Of a DNA stretch of 64,000 nucleotides, positions 45,139 to 54,655 are shown piece after piece. The position numbers and the translations under genes were made by a program. How positions within the stretch are numbered: position 1 is the first letter of the stretch; each line of letters starts with the position of its first letter. Source of the stretch: Halanaerobiales bacterium (GTDB lineage: Bacteria; Bacillota; Halanaerobiia; Halanaerobiales; DTU029); the NCBI GenBank assembly GCA_022360715.1, contig JAKSCG010000185.1, positions 1 to 64,000 on the forward strand. The letters are read 5' to 3'. Under the pieces are notes generated by a model. That model did no database searches. It was not told where the DNA came from and was given only the letters and a program-made list of their open reading frames with translations.

Positions 45139-46899
45139 CTATTTTAAAATTAACCCCTGAAAAGGCAAAACATCTAGTGTGAAGGTATTATTGACCAGCG
45201 GATAGCAAATTCCGCTTAATTGATCTTGCAGCTCAGCCTGCTCGAAGCTGATTCGGTCGGCCGGCAAATTGACCTGCTGATGATGGGGGCTATTGTTGAT
45301 AATGACCACTACTACCTGGTCTTTTTCCACCATTTTAAAGCCATAAAGATTATTCAAATCATCGGCCAGGATTGTAGTAAAGCTGCCCCGGCGCAGCGGA
45401 GTCAATTCATGTCTAATTTTAATTAATTTTTGATAATATTTAAATAGCTCCTGATCCTGTTTATCCTTCTCCCAAACCATACAGCCCCTACAGTCGGGAT
45501 CATTTCCCCCGGTTAAGCCAATCTCATCGCCATAATAGATCATCGGCACACCGGGGTAAGTTAATTGAAATAAAATAGCCAGTTTCATCTTTTCCCGCTC
45601 ACCGCCAAAGATATTGGCTATTCTGGCTGTATCATGACTATCCAACAAGTTGAGCAGATAATAATTAACCTCATTTTGGTACCTCATCCAATTGCTGGTC
45701 AATCTGCTGGCAAATAACCCCGGACCGCTCCGATCTTTAGCAAAAAAGTCAAAGATGATCCGGGAGAGATTATAGTTCATCGTCCCGTCAAACTCGTCTC
45801 CCTGTAACCACTGATTAGCATTATGCCAAATCTCTCCCACCAGGTAAAGGTCTGCTTTAACTGCTTTCAATTCTCTCCTGAACTTCTTCCAGAACTGATG
45901 ATCTACTTCATCAGCTACATCAAGTCGCCACCCGTCCAGATCAAGCTCTTCGACCCAATAACGGGCAGAATCAAGCAAATACTGTTGAACAGCCGGATTG
46001 CTGGTATTGAGTTTAGGCATATCTACAATATGATTGGCAAATGTCCGATAGTTTAAAGGTGGGTTAGTCCTAAGTGGTAATGAATCAATCTGGAACCAAT
46101 CCAGATAAGGGGAATCTGGCCCTTTTTCCCGGAGATCCCGAAAAGCAAAAAAATCAAATCCGGAATGATTATAGACAGCATCAAAGACCACCCTGATTCC
46201 CTGCCGATGGGCCTGGTTAACCAACTCCCTGGCTGTTTCCAGATCGCCAAAACCAGGATCGATCCGGTAATAATCATCAATATTATATTTATGGTTACTG
46301 GGAGAGTTAAAGACCGGGGTTAGATAAAGGGCATTAATCCCCAGTTCCTTTAAATAACTTAATTTAGCTATAATCCCTGCTAAGTCTCCCCCGAAAAAGG
46401 AATCAGACGCTGGTTTGCCACCCCATGGCTGGACAGTAACCGGATCATTGTTTTGATCACCATTATAAAACCTTTCGGGAAAGATCTGGTAAAAAACAGC
46501 ATCCCGGACCCAGGCCGGAGCACGATAAATATCATTGTGATTAATACAGGGAAAACTAAAAAAACCACTATCAAAACCACGGGGACGGTTCAGAAAAAAA
46601 CCTTCTTCATTATACCAGTATTGCTCTTTACCATCATCGAGCCAAAAATGATAACGAAAACGGGCGTCACTAAGTTGGATTGTTGTCTGAAAGTAATCGT
46701 ATTCTTGATCACTGGCAATCAGGTCCATCTCTTTGGCCCGGGAGGGATCTAAACCATCCTCGGGGAACCTACTGCCATATATAACCTGTACCTGTTTTAA
46801 ATCACCCCGGGCTGCCTTTAATCTAAGCATCAGGGTCTCTTGGTCCAGGGGAAAAGCAAAATTACCGCCAGCCAGATGCTGGACTGCCCCTTTATTCAA
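45139..46899 (-). CDS. GH13 neopullulanase/cyclomaltodextrinase-like enzyme
   Basis: A 586-aa GH13 protein with an N-terminal beta domain (~1-110) typical of subfamily 20, then the barrel: RVVFDAVYNHSG, the nucleophile Asp in DGWRLDVADEVDH (~323), acid/base Glu in LYLVGEIWHNA (~353) and LLDSHDTARI (~420). There is no signal peptide, so it hydrolyses imported maltodextrins or cyclodextrins in the cytosol. TTG start with GGAG 10 nt upstream. Last gene of the malEFG-lacI operon. Confidence 0.92.
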   Translation of the reverse strand: MNKGAVQHLAGGNFAFPLDQETLMLRLKAARGDLKQVQVIYGSRFPEDGLDPSRAKEMDLIASDQEYDYFQTTIQLSDARFRYHFWLDDGKEQYWYNEEGFFLNRPRGFDSGFFSFPCINHNDIYRAPAWVRDAVFYQIFPERFYNGDQNNDPVTVQPWGGKPASDSFFGGDLAGIIAKLSYLKELGINALYLTPVFNSPSNHKYNIDDYYRIDPGFGDLETARELVNQAHRQGIRVVFDAVYNHSGFDFFAFRDLREKGPDSPYLDWFQIDSLPLRTNPPLNYRTFANHIVDMPKLNTSNPAVQQYLLDSARYWVEELDLDGWRLDVADEVDHQFWKKFRRELKAVKADLYLVGEIWHNANQWLQGDEFDGTMNYNLSRIIFDFFAKDRSGPGLFASRLTSNWMRYQNEVNYYLLNLLDSHDTARIANIFGGEREKMKLAILFQLTYPGVPMIYYGDEIGLTGGNDPDCRGCMVWEKDKQDQELFKYYQKLIKIRHELTPLRRGSFTTILADDLNNLYGFKMVEKDQVVVVIINNSPHHQQVNLPADRISFEQAELQDQLSGICYPLVNNTFTLDVLPFQGLILK

Positions 46900-46937
46900 C
46901 TTATCTTCACTCCATTCCAGTTAAAATATAGTCAAAC

Positions 46938-47945
46938 TCAAACTGATTCTCTGGGGATTATTTCCGTTGGGATGATTACCTCTTCCCCGCTATAATCCTC
47001 TTCCTTAATGATCCTGATCAGCATTCTGGCCGCTGCTTCTCCCATTTTCAGGATCGGTATTTTTACTGTCGTTAAAGCCGGTCGAAAGTAAGCCACAATC
47101 GGATCATCGTTAAAACCGGCTACGGCCAGTTGATCCGGGACAGCAAAACCCAGCTTTTCAGCGGCCCGAAGCGTCCCGAAAGCCATCATATCGTCAAAAG
47201 CAAAAAAGGCATCAATTTCATTATCCTTAAGTATGGCCAGAGCGGCCTCATAACCACCCTCATAGGAGAAGTCACAGTATCTGATTAGCTCTTCTTTAAA
47301 AGGAATTCCGTGCTCCTGCAAAGCTTGTTGATAACCCTTCATCCGATCCTGGCTAACCACATAATCAGCCGGACCGGATATAGCGGCAATTTTACGGTAA
47401 CCCTTGCCGATTAAAAAATCGGTCATCTGATAAGCAGCCTTAATATTATTATTATTAACAATCGGAATATTGTCAATCTCCAGACTCCGGCCAATTAAGA
47501 CAAAAGGAGAGTTAGTCTGTTGGAGTTTCTTAATTAACTCATCATTAACCCGGGAAGCCATCAGAATAACGCCATCAACCATTCTATTCTGAAACATCTT
47601 TAACACTTCTTCCCGTTCCTGATGATAATCCTGGGCTGCTGAAAGCATCAAATTGAAGTGGGACTGCTGGGCCACAACGGCAATCCCCTGGATTATTTCG
47701 GTAAAAAAAGGATTGGCAAAGGCTGTATCGGTCCGTCTGGCCAACACTAATCCGATTGTATTTGTTTTCTGCATGACCAGACTCCGGGCAATTGCATTGG
47801 GATGATACCCTAATTCTTTCATGGTATCTCTTACTCTTTTGCTGGTTTCCGGACTAATCCGCGGACTATTACTGATCACCCGGGAAACGGTTGAGGGTGA
47901 TACATCAGCCTGACGGGCCACATCTTTAATTGTTACGTTTTTCAT
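46938..47945 (-). CDS. LacI-family maltose-type repressor
   Basis: About 335 aa. The N-terminal helix-turn-helix is VTIKDVARQADVSPSTVSRV, followed by the hinge helix GYHPNAIARSLV, then a periplasmic-binding-like effector domain. Its neighbours, a maltodextrin importer and GH13 enzyme, suggest a MalR-type repressor induced by maltose or maltodextrin. The ATG at 47945 has AGGTG 6 nt upstream. A LacI-family operator lies upstream of malE. Confidence 0.9.
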   Translation of the reverse strand: MKNVTIKDVARQADVSPSTVSRVISNSPRISPETSKRVRDTMKELGYHPNAIARSLVMQKTNTIGLVLARRTDTAFANPFFTEIIQGIAVVAQQSHFNLMLSAAQDYHQEREEVLKMFQNRMVDGVILMASRVNDELIKKLQQTNSPFVLIGRSLEIDNIPIVNNNNIKAAYQMTDFLIGKGYRKIAAISGPADYVVSQDRMKGYQQALQEHGIPFKEELIRYCDFSYEGGYEAALAILKDNEIDAFFAFDDMMAFGTLRAAEKLGFAVPDQLAVAGFNDDPIVAYFRPALTTVKIPILKMGEAAARMLIRIIKEEDYSGEEVIIPTEIIPRESV

Positions 47946-47977
47946 TATCATCACCTAGCTTAAATTATACTACATTA

Positions 47978-48835
47978 TTACCCTTTTACGCCACCCCGGT
48001 TCAATCCCGATACAATGTGTTTTTGCACTAGAAAAAATAGTAGGACGATCGGAATAGCTCCAAGCAAAGCTGCTGCGGAAAAAACCCCCCATCTCTTCCC
48101 ATATTGTTCTGAAATAAAAGTTTGTAATCCCACCGCCAGTGTCAGGTTTTCTTTCGAACTTAATAAAACCCGGGCCAGCACAAATTCCGAATAAATGCCG
48201 ATAAACTGTAAAAAGAAGAGAACAGCCAGGATCGGTCGGGCTAGTGGTAAAATAATCCGATAAAAAGCCTGAAAGGGACTGGCCCCGTCGATATAAGCCG
48301 CTTCCTCCAACGACCGTGGTATTGTATCAAGATAACCCTTCATCAGCCAGGTATTAACACCAATTGCTCCCCCCAAATAGGTAATAATTAAGGCCCGATG
48401 AGTATTTAAGCCAAAAGCGGGAAATATTTTTTGAACTTCCAGAAAGAGCAAGTAAATTGCCACCATTGCCAGGAGTTGCGGAAAGACCTGAATCAACAGA
48501 AAGACGAATAACCCGTTTCTCCGACCCCGAAACCTAAATCGAGAAAAGGCATAAGCGGCCAGTGAAGTCATCGCTACCGCCAAAATTGACGTAATTAAGG
48601 CTATTTTAATACTGTTCCACATCCATAAAGGAAAGGGGTGCTGAGGACTATTAATTAATGCCCGATAATTGACCCATGACGGTTGTTCCGGGATCAATTT
48701 TTGTCCAACCAGGGTATTGGCCGGATTAAAAGACCCGGATATTATCCAAATAACTGGAAAAAGGGCAAATACCAGGACCAACCAGATCACGAGATGCCGG
48801 ATCAAGTTTGAAGCAAAAGTTGGTTTTCTATACAT
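47978..48835 (-). CDS. malG: maltodextrin ABC transporter permease MalG (system 1)
   Basis: 285 aa with six membrane segments. The ATPase-docking EAA loop is [21 protein letters not shown]. MalG-type features include the N-terminal [14 protein letters not shown] and C-terminal [11 protein letters not shown]. It partners the MalF protein whose gene it overlaps by 8 bp. GGAGG precedes the ATG. No MalK is encoded nearby. Confidence 0.92.
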   Translation of the reverse strand: MYRKPTFASNLIRHLVIWLVLVFALFPVIWIISGSFNPANTLVGQKLIPEQPSWVNYRALINSPQHPFPLWMWNSIKIALITSILAVAMTSLAAYAFSRFRFRGRRNGLFVFLLIQVFPQLLAMVAIYLLFLEVQKIFPAFGLNTHRALIITYLGGAIGVNTWLMKGYLDTIPRSLEEAAYIDGASPFQAFYRIILPLARPILAVLFFLQFIGIYSEFVLARVLLSSKENLTLAVGLQTFISEQYGKRWGVFSAAALLGAIPIVLLFFLVQKHIVSGLNRGGVKG

Positions 48836-50387
48836 TTTCCTTTACCTCCTCCAGAGCTCCGGTATAACGGAAATTAAACCAGGTTATTAATGCCGTAATC
48901 ATAAAAATTATTATGGTAACCGCACTGGCCAGTCCAAAATCCGCCCCCCGACCGCTCTCAAAAGAAAGACGGTAAGTATAGGAGATCAAAATATCGGTTG
49001 CTCCCGCTGGGGTTTGGGCCCCGACCATGGCCGGTCTCCCCCGGTTATAAAGGTAAATTACGACAAAATTATTAAAATTAAAGGCAAAAGAGGCGATTAA
49101 AAGAGGGCCGACACTAACCAGCAACATCGGTAAAGTAATATATCTAAACTGCTGCCAACCGGAAGCACCGTCAATCGCAGCAGCCTCATAGTTTTCTTCC
49201 GGTATGCTTTGCAAAGCCCCCAGGCAGATCAGCATCATATAAGGGAAACCAAGCCAAAGATTAATAATAATCAGCGCCGTTTTCGCCCAGAAGGGATCGT
49301 TTAACCAGGGCAAACCACTACCAAGCACAGCCTGCAAGAGTTTATTAATTATCCCGACAGTATCATCAAAAAGTCCCCGCCAGACCAGGGCTGATATAAA
49401 GGCCGGTATTGAATAGGGAATAACCAGCAACGCCCGATAAAGCCCGCGAAAGCGAAGAAATTTATCATTTAATAAAATTGCCAGGATCATCCCCAGAACA
49501 AAGGTTGTTAATACACTGAGAAAAGCCCATTGAAAAGTCCAGATAAAGACCCGCAAAAAAGGGCCGGAAATCCGTTTATCCTGTAATAGACGCAAAAAAT
49601 TGTCAGCTCCGATAAAAAAACGGAAGCCTGGTTCTAAACGTTCTCCCTGCCTGGAAACAAAATACCCCTCTTCCACAAAATACTCCTCACCATTCTTTAG
49701 ATTAACTATTAAGTTATCCTCAGGCCGATAATTATATTGCGGGATGTATTCGGTAAAACTGGCAAAGTTTTTTAACTGAATAACTTTACCCTGAGCATGG
49801 AGTTTTATTTTCTGTAACTCAGCCAGGTTTTTGAAAATCTCTTTCCTGGTCAGGAGTCGGTATCCGTCTATTTGCTCGATCACCCCGTCCTGGTCTTGAT
49901 CGAGCAAGCGATTGTCATTACCGGCTATTTCTTCAATCTCCCCATCCTGACCCAATAATAAATTGCCGGCATTATCTTTCAATAAAACAATGTAATCGCC
50001 ATTATCGTCATTAATAAAGGCAGCATAACTATACTCAGTCGCATTTTCCGGATGATAATAACGCTCCTCCAGTTGTCGAATTACCTGGTCTTTGGACAGG
50101 ATATTACCGGTTCCGAAATTGGTTAGGGAGACATAAACAGTATAAAAAATGGGATAAACAACCAAAAAAAGCATAAAAAGAGTTCCTGGTACGATATACT
50201 TTAAAGGGTAATGCTTCTCACTTAAGTATGTTAGATTCAGCAGTACCGTACCAATTAGCAGGATTACTAAAAATGTATAGGCCTGTTGGGTATAAAGGGT
50301 TACCGCACTCCACAGGGCCAGGGCGTCAAAGGTGGCAAAAAAGAATATTTTTAGTATTTTTTTTGCCAGTACTTTATCGAGGAACAT
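48828..50387 (-). CDS. malF: maltodextrin ABC transporter permease MalF (system 1) with EF-hand-like loop
   Basis: 519 aa from the ATG at 50387, which has AAGGAGGG 6 nt upstream; an ATG 57 nt further up has no ribosome site. There are three N-terminal membrane segments, then a ~180-residue extracytoplasmic loop, then five more segments with the EAA loop [20 protein letters not shown]. The large loop corresponds to the MalF P2 domain that contacts the binding protein. It includes [12 protein letters not shown] (residues 163-174), a complete EF-hand-type calcium loop. Confidence 0.9.
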   Translation of the reverse strand: MFLDKVLAKKILKIFFFATFDALALWSAVTLYTQQAYTFLVILLIGTVLLNLTYLSEKHYPLKYIVPGTLFMLFLVVYPIFYTVYVSLTNFGTGNILSKDQVIRQLEERYYHPENATEYSYAAFINDDNGDYIVLLKDNAGNLLLGQDGEIEEIAGNDNRLLDQDQDGVIEQIDGYRLLTRKEIFKNLAELQKIKLHAQGKVIQLKNFASFTEYIPQYNYRPEDNLIVNLKNGEEYFVEEGYFVSRQGERLEPGFRFFIGADNFLRLLQDKRISGPFLRVFIWTFQWAFLSVLTTFVLGMILAILLNDKFLRFRGLYRALLVIPYSIPAFISALVWRGLFDDTVGIINKLLQAVLGSGLPWLNDPFWAKTALIIINLWLGFPYMMLICLGALQSIPEENYEAAAIDGASGWQQFRYITLPMLLVSVGPLLIASFAFNFNNFVVIYLYNRGRPAMVGAQTPAGATDILISYTYRLSFESGRGADFGLASAVTIIIFMITALITWFNFRYTGALEEVKENV

Positions 50388-50460
50388 CTGCTTCCCTCCT
50401 TCTAGTAAAGCGGATACTGACCTAAGGTAGCGCCAGTATCCCATTTTAGTTCTTAATTAT

Positions 50461-51657
50461 TTAGCCCTCTTTAATTGTTTTTTCGATTAGCTCAACCGCA
50501 TTATCCATCGCCGGTTTTATTTCATCTTTTTGGTTAAGAATTACTTCCAAGGAATCCGACCAGGACTGCCATACGGCCGCCATTTCCGGAATACTGGGCA
50601 TTGGAACCCCATCGGCCGCACTGGCCAGCACACCGGCAATATCGGGGTCTTGAGCTACTATTTCTGCTACCGGTTTATAGGCCGGGGGTCTCCTGTCCAG
50701 TTCAAAGAGTTTACTCATTGTTTTTTCTGTCCCAACAAATTCGGTCAGAAAAGCCTGGGCCAGGATTTTATTCTTGCTAAAAGCACTGATCATCATCCCC
50801 TGTACCCCAACAAAGGGTTTGGGTGTACTGCCGTCAATGGTCGGGATCTTGGTAAAACCGTAATTAATCCCGGCTGCTTTTAAGTCACTTAGAGCCCAGG
50901 GACCAGTAAGCATCATCGCCGCTTTTTCTTCCTTAAAAAGACTGGACATTGTCTCATAATTGGTTATCGGAACCAGCCCTTCTTCATAAAGAAGATCCAG
51001 GTAAGTCAGACCTTTAAGCGCACCCTCATTATTTAACCCAATATCATACGGATCCAACTTGCCCTCTTCATCCATCCCAAAAACATAGCCGCCGGTAGCG
51101 CTCATAAAGGGAAAGCTATGATATGGGTCAGGCTGTGGCATCACAAATCCATATTTTTCGTTGTCCGGGTCAGTTAATTCCCGGATCAGTTTGACAAATT
51201 CGGGAAAGGTTTTAGGGGCTTCGGGAATCAACTCCCGGTTATAGATTAACCCGATCGACTCAAAGGCATAGGGCAAAGCATATCGCTTTCCAGCCCAGCT
51301 AAAAGCATCAAGTGTTACCGGATAAAAATCATCAGCCAGCTCACCCAGCACTATCGGCTCTAGTAGGCCGTTAGCGATCAACTGCCCTAACCAGTCGTGG
51401 GCTCCAACCAGGATATCGGGGCCTTCCCCGCTCGGACCGGCCACTGCTATATTGTCCCTGATATCTCCAAAAGCTACTTCCTGGATTTCCACCGCAATCC
51501 CATATTCAGCTTCAAAATCTGCTTTAACATCCTGTAAAGCCTTAGCACGATCTAAATCGGCCCAGATCAGCAATTTCCCTTCCTCTGATGCTGAAACAGC
51601 AAAAGCCATCCCAACAACCAACAACAACGATAAAACTAAAACAGAATACCTTTTCAT
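50461..51657 (-). CDS. malE: maltodextrin-binding protein (system 1)
   Basis: 398 aa. Signal peptide with cleavage likely after AVSASEE region (~24) and no lipobox Cys. The mature part begins KLLIWADLDRAKALQDVKAD and has GPSGEGPDILVGAHDWLGQL, APKTFPEF and MMLTGPWALSDLKAAGINYG, all typical of MalE/cyclodextrin-binding proteins. AGGGGGTG precedes the ATG. First gene of malEFG-lacI-GH13. With no lipid anchor visible, retention at the cell surface is unexplained. Confidence 0.92.
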   Translation of the reverse strand: MKRYSVLVLSLLLVVGMAFAVSASEEGKLLIWADLDRAKALQDVKADFEAEYGIAVEIQEVAFGDIRDNIAVAGPSGEGPDILVGAHDWLGQLIANGLLEPIVLGELADDFYPVTLDAFSWAGKRYALPYAFESIGLIYNRELIPEAPKTFPEFVKLIRELTDPDNEKYGFVMPQPDPYHSFPFMSATGGYVFGMDEEGKLDPYDIGLNNEGALKGLTYLDLLYEEGLVPITNYETMSSLFKEEKAAMMLTGPWALSDLKAAGINYGFTKIPTIDGSTPKPFVGVQGMMISAFSKNKILAQAFLTEFVGTEKTMSKLFELDRRPPAYKPVAEIVAQDPDIAGVLASAADGVPMPSIPEMAAVWQSWSDSLEVILNQKDEIKPAMDNAVELIEKTIKEG

Positions 51658-51713
51658 ACTACACCCCCTGATTTACTTTGCCTGCCTGGTTTATTTTGTT
51701 AAATTCCCGCTTG

Positions 51714-51727
51714 TTAAAACGTTTGCA
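51714..51727. promoter_or_regulatory. cre-like / LacI-family operator upstream of malE
   Basis: TTAAAACGTTTGCA fits the CcpA cre pattern TGAAANCGNTTNCA with one mismatch and has the central CG of LacI-family operators. It lies ~57 bp before the malE start, in the leader of the operon that encodes its own LacI regulator. Either CcpA or the local LacI protein could bind. Confidence 0.6.
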
Positions 51728-51791
51728 TAGGGTTTAAAAAAAATAAACCAGACAAAGACTTAATTTAGTTTAAATTTGGTATTAATATTTG

Positions 51792-51819
51792 TATTCAACA
51801 TTACAGGTCAAAATCCTGC
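51792..51819 (-). promoter_or_regulatory. sigma-H-like promoter motif upstream of malE
   Basis: GCAGGA (51814-51819), 17 bp, then GAATA (51792-51796) on the minus strand. It lies between psuG and malE and would give a ~125-nt leader containing the cre-like operator. Confidence 0.5.
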
Positions 51820-51854
51820 TTGCATTTAGGAATTTTCTTAAACTTTATCTAGAT

Positions 51855-52775
51855 TTATTTTTCCTTAGTAAGTGCTACTGCAATCCCGGCCCCGACCCGG
51901 GCATTATTTTTAAGCAGGGCGAGATTGGTCAAGATCGATTGACCTGCGGTAGCCCCGGCTAAAAAATCAAGCAGGAAAGGAGTTACCGCCTTACCGGTAA
52001 TCCCCTCCTTTTCGGCCATTTTTATGGCCTGTTCGATAACTGGATTGATTATCGCCGGGGAAAGCTCCTGTTCTCGGGGCACTGGAACTACGACCAACAT
52101 CCCATGATCTAACCGGAGCTGTTGTCTTGCCAAATATATCCTGGCCACTTCGGCCGGACCACTGATCTGGTGATTTAGTTTTAAGCCGGAGTCCCGGTAA
52201 TAAAAAGCCGGAAAGACAGCGGTCTGGTAGCCAAGCACACAAACACCTGCTGTTTCCAGATATTCCAAGGTCTTAGGCAAATCTAAAATAGCCTTGGCTC
52301 CGGCACTGACACAGATCGTTTTACTCCGGGCCAGATATAGAAGGTCATGAGAAATATCTAAATATTCGCTAATATTACGATGAACCCCGCCTGTTCCCCC
52401 GGTAGCAAAAACCTCGATCCCGATCCTTTCCGCAATAGCCAGCGTTCCCGATACCGTTGTCCCGGCCGATCTCCCCCGTCCAACTACCGCCGGAAGATCA
52501 AAGGCCGCAGCTTTATCAAGGTCTTCGGTAACAGCCAGTTGATCGAGCTGGCCTTCCGTTAAACCCACACAGATCTTTCCTTCTATTATCCCGATGGTAG
52601 CCGGTATACAACCATGTTCCCGGGCAATTTGCTCTAAGCTTAAAGCCAATTCAATACTCTGGGGATAGGGAAGCCCGTGCGATATCAACGTTGATTCAAA
52701 AGCCAGCACCGGTTGTCTCCGTTCCAGGGCCTGTTTAATCTGATCACTTACCTGCCAAATGCTATCGATCTTCAT
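51855..52775 (-). CDS. psuG: pseudouridine-5'-phosphate glycosidase
   Basis: 306 aa. It cleaves the C-C bond of pseudouridine 5'-phosphate to uracil and ribose 5-phosphate. The family residues are intact: Glu27 in LAFESTLISHG, Lys88 before FDLP, GTTVSGTL, Asp144 in DISHDL, and the covalent-catalysis Lys161 in SAGAKAILDL; the C-terminal NNARVGAGIA carries the conserved Asn. The start overlaps the stop of the IF-2B-like gene by 4 bases. Last gene of the nucleoside operon. The usual PfkB-type kinase partner (PsuK) is absent. Confidence 0.93.
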   Translation of the reverse strand: MKIDSIWQVSDQIKQALERRQPVLAFESTLISHGLPYPQSIELALSLEQIAREHGCIPATIGIIEGKICVGLTEGQLDQLAVTEDLDKAAAFDLPAVVGRGRSAGTTVSGTLAIAERIGIEVFATGGTGGVHRNISEYLDISHDLLYLARSKTICVSAGAKAILDLPKTLEYLETAGVCVLGYQTAVFPAFYYRDSGLKLNHQISGPAEVARIYLARQQLRLDHGMLVVVPVPREQELSPAIINPVIEQAIKMAEKEGITGKAVTPFLLDFLAGATAGQSILTNLALLKNNARVGAGIAVALTKEK

Positions 52776-53722
52776 TCCCTCCCTTTCAAGTTATTTTCCA
52801 GTTCGATCCAAACATTATTCAACATTGCTGGCAATATTATCCCCATTTCAGTAATAAACCCTCTAATATTACTGGGTGGTGTTAAGTCAAAAAACTGGTT
52901 TACTACCTTAATATGATTCATTGTCTCAAAATCCGCTGCTTCGATTACTTCCTGCCGGGGCCTTTTTTCCAACTCAATTTGATATCCATTCCTGGTTAAG
53001 GGATTATATTTAAATATTTCACTGGCGACGAAGAAAGGGGTCTGGGTAATTTCACACAGCCAGGATAACATAGCTGTTCCCATTTTATTGGCAACCGTCC
53101 CATCATAAGTAATCGCATCGGCTCCAACTAAAACCCAATCAGCCTCTTGAACAAACTCCCACATAGCCGCATCGGTAATAAAGGTTACGGCCACTCCCAG
53201 GTCTTCCAGAATCCGGGCTGAATATCTACCTTCCCGCAGGGGACGGGATTCCGTACAAATTACTTCAAACTTCTTACCCTGTAAAACCGCATATCGAAAG
53301 ATACTCATTAAGGCCCCACTATAACTGTGGATCATGATTAAATCATTATCGGTAACCATATTAGCCCCAAACCGGCCAAGTTGTTCCAGCGCATAATAGG
53401 AATGCTTGATCATCTTTTCGGCCAGTATAGCTATACCGGTCTTTATTTCCTGGATATCGGTGCTTTGCTTTGCCTCTTTGATCACTTCCGTAACTAATGT
53501 TACTACATTATGAATGGTTGCCATGGTAGGTTTTTCCGCCAATAACTTGGCGGCTATTGCCTTAAATCTCGCCATCAGTAGCTCCCTGGTCAGCAATTCT
53601 TCCTCCTCTAACACCAGCAGGAAAGCAGAGGCGGCCGCCCGTCCAAAAGCACTTCCTCCCCGCACAGTCATCTCCTTTACTTCCTCCAAGACATGGTCTA
53701 CAGATTTATATTCTAGTTCCAT
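52772..53722 (-). CDS. eIF-2B alpha-like / sugar-phosphate isomerase family protein
   Basis: 316 aa from the ATG at 53722, with AAGGAGGG 8 nt upstream. It belongs to the IF-2B family that includes ribose-1,5-bisphosphate isomerase, MtnA and eukaryotic eIF2B subunits: CTESRPLREG, VGADAITYDGTVANKMGT and PFFVASEIFKYNP. The Asp of the GAD motif (residue 202) is kept, but where enzymes have Cys-Asn/His in the loop this protein has HSYSG (132-136), as in eIF2B alpha. Isomerase activity is therefore uncertain. It lies between the PurM-fold gene and psuG, suggesting a ribose-phosphate substrate or ligand. Confidence 0.75.
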   Translation of the reverse strand: MELEYKSVDHVLEEVKEMTVRGGSAFGRAAASAFLLVLEEEELLTRELLMARFKAIAAKLLAEKPTMATIHNVVTLVTEVIKEAKQSTDIQEIKTGIAILAEKMIKHSYYALEQLGRFGANMVTDNDLIMIHSYSGALMSIFRYAVLQGKKFEVICTESRPLREGRYSARILEDLGVAVTFITDAAMWEFVQEADWVLVGADAITYDGTVANKMGTAMLSWLCEITQTPFFVASEIFKYNPLTRNGYQIELEKRPRQEVIEAADFETMNHIKVVNQFFDLTPPSNIRGFITEMGIILPAMLNNVWIELENNLKGRE

Positions 53723-53775
53723 CAAAAGATCCCTCCTTATAAAGATAATAATTTTTATTTTCACTTGTTAATCAA

Positions 53776-54651
53776 CTATACCGGGCAAACCCGTCCAATT
53801 TCAAAAACCGGTTCCGACAAAGCCCCTTGCAACTCCGCAATTTTATCCGGCCGAAGGCTAACCAGGACTGCTGTGCTTGCTCCGGCCGAGCTCTCCAGGT
53901 CAATTTTATTTAGCTTATTTTCCATAAACTTAAGACCGGAAAAGCCGGCCAGTTCTTCTGCTTCAAAACGGGCTCCTTTCGAACCCACCGGCAGTATTTC
54001 GTGAATATATGATAATTTATTCAACTTGATGACTGTACCCACCTGAGCGATATCATCATCATCTTCACAATATGGTACTTTTATCCCTGATTTAGGAACC
54101 CCAACACACACAATGGCATCCCCCGCGCCGGTTCTTTTTAAGCGAAGGGAGTTTTTCGTTGCCATCCCAATTACTGTTATTCCGATCCCTGTTTGGGTGG
54201 TCACGGTATTATCTTCCGTGCTGCCGGTAAGTTGGATCGCCGGATCAATTCCCGCTCGGACTAACTCCTGACCGATGGCCTTAATAATTTTCCGACCGGC
54301 CGGATTCATTTCGACACAGAGAGTATTAATGATCAGGACGGGCACCGCCCCAGCAGCAATTACTTCCATTAACGGCACTTTAATCGCACTACGGCCCATT
54401 TCGGAATAGGATTGCTTTAAATGATCGTTTGGTTTTTCACCGATAGCAGCATTGGAATCACAGCTGATTACCAGTACCAGGTCTCCGATCAAATTAAGCA
54501 AGGATAAATCGCGGGCTTTGGCAACCAACATTTGGCCTTGCTTTTGCTTGAGTAGATCCACTAAATAATCGTAACTTTTCAGGAGTTCCTGCTCCCGTTT
54601 ATGCGCAGTTCCCGGTTTTTTGTTCTCGCTAAATTGATTAGGATTAACCAT
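53776..54651 (-). CDS. PurM/AIR-synthase-fold protein, possible nucleoside kinase (CblS-like)
   Basis: 291 aa. The PurM-like ATP-binding fold shows SCDSNAAIG (63-71), an Asp-led metal/ATP site, KVPLMEVIAAGAVP (91-104), LTGSTEDN (141-148) and QTGIGITVIG (153-162), followed by GAGDAIVCVGVPKSG. These features recall the alpha-ribazole kinase CblS, which phosphorylates the 5'-OH of a riboside. No cobamide genes are present; the operon holds a nucleoside importer and psuG. Nucleoside or pseudouridine kinase is my inference. It begins 4 bp after the second permease gene. Confidence 0.65.
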   Translation of the reverse strand: MVNPNQFSENKKPGTAHKREQELLKSYDYLVDLLKQKQGQMLVAKARDLSLLNLIGDLVLVISCDSNAAIGEKPNDHLKQSYSEMGRSAIKVPLMEVIAAGAVPVLIINTLCVEMNPAGRKIIKAIGQELVRAGIDPAIQLTGSTEDNTVTTQTGIGITVIGMATKNSLRLKRTGAGDAIVCVGVPKSGIKVPYCEDDDDIAQVGTVIKLNKLSYIHEILPVGSKGARFEAEELAGFSGLKFMENKLNKIDLESSAGASTAVLVSLRPDKIAELQGALSEPVFEIGRVCPV

Positions 54652-54655
54652 CTGA

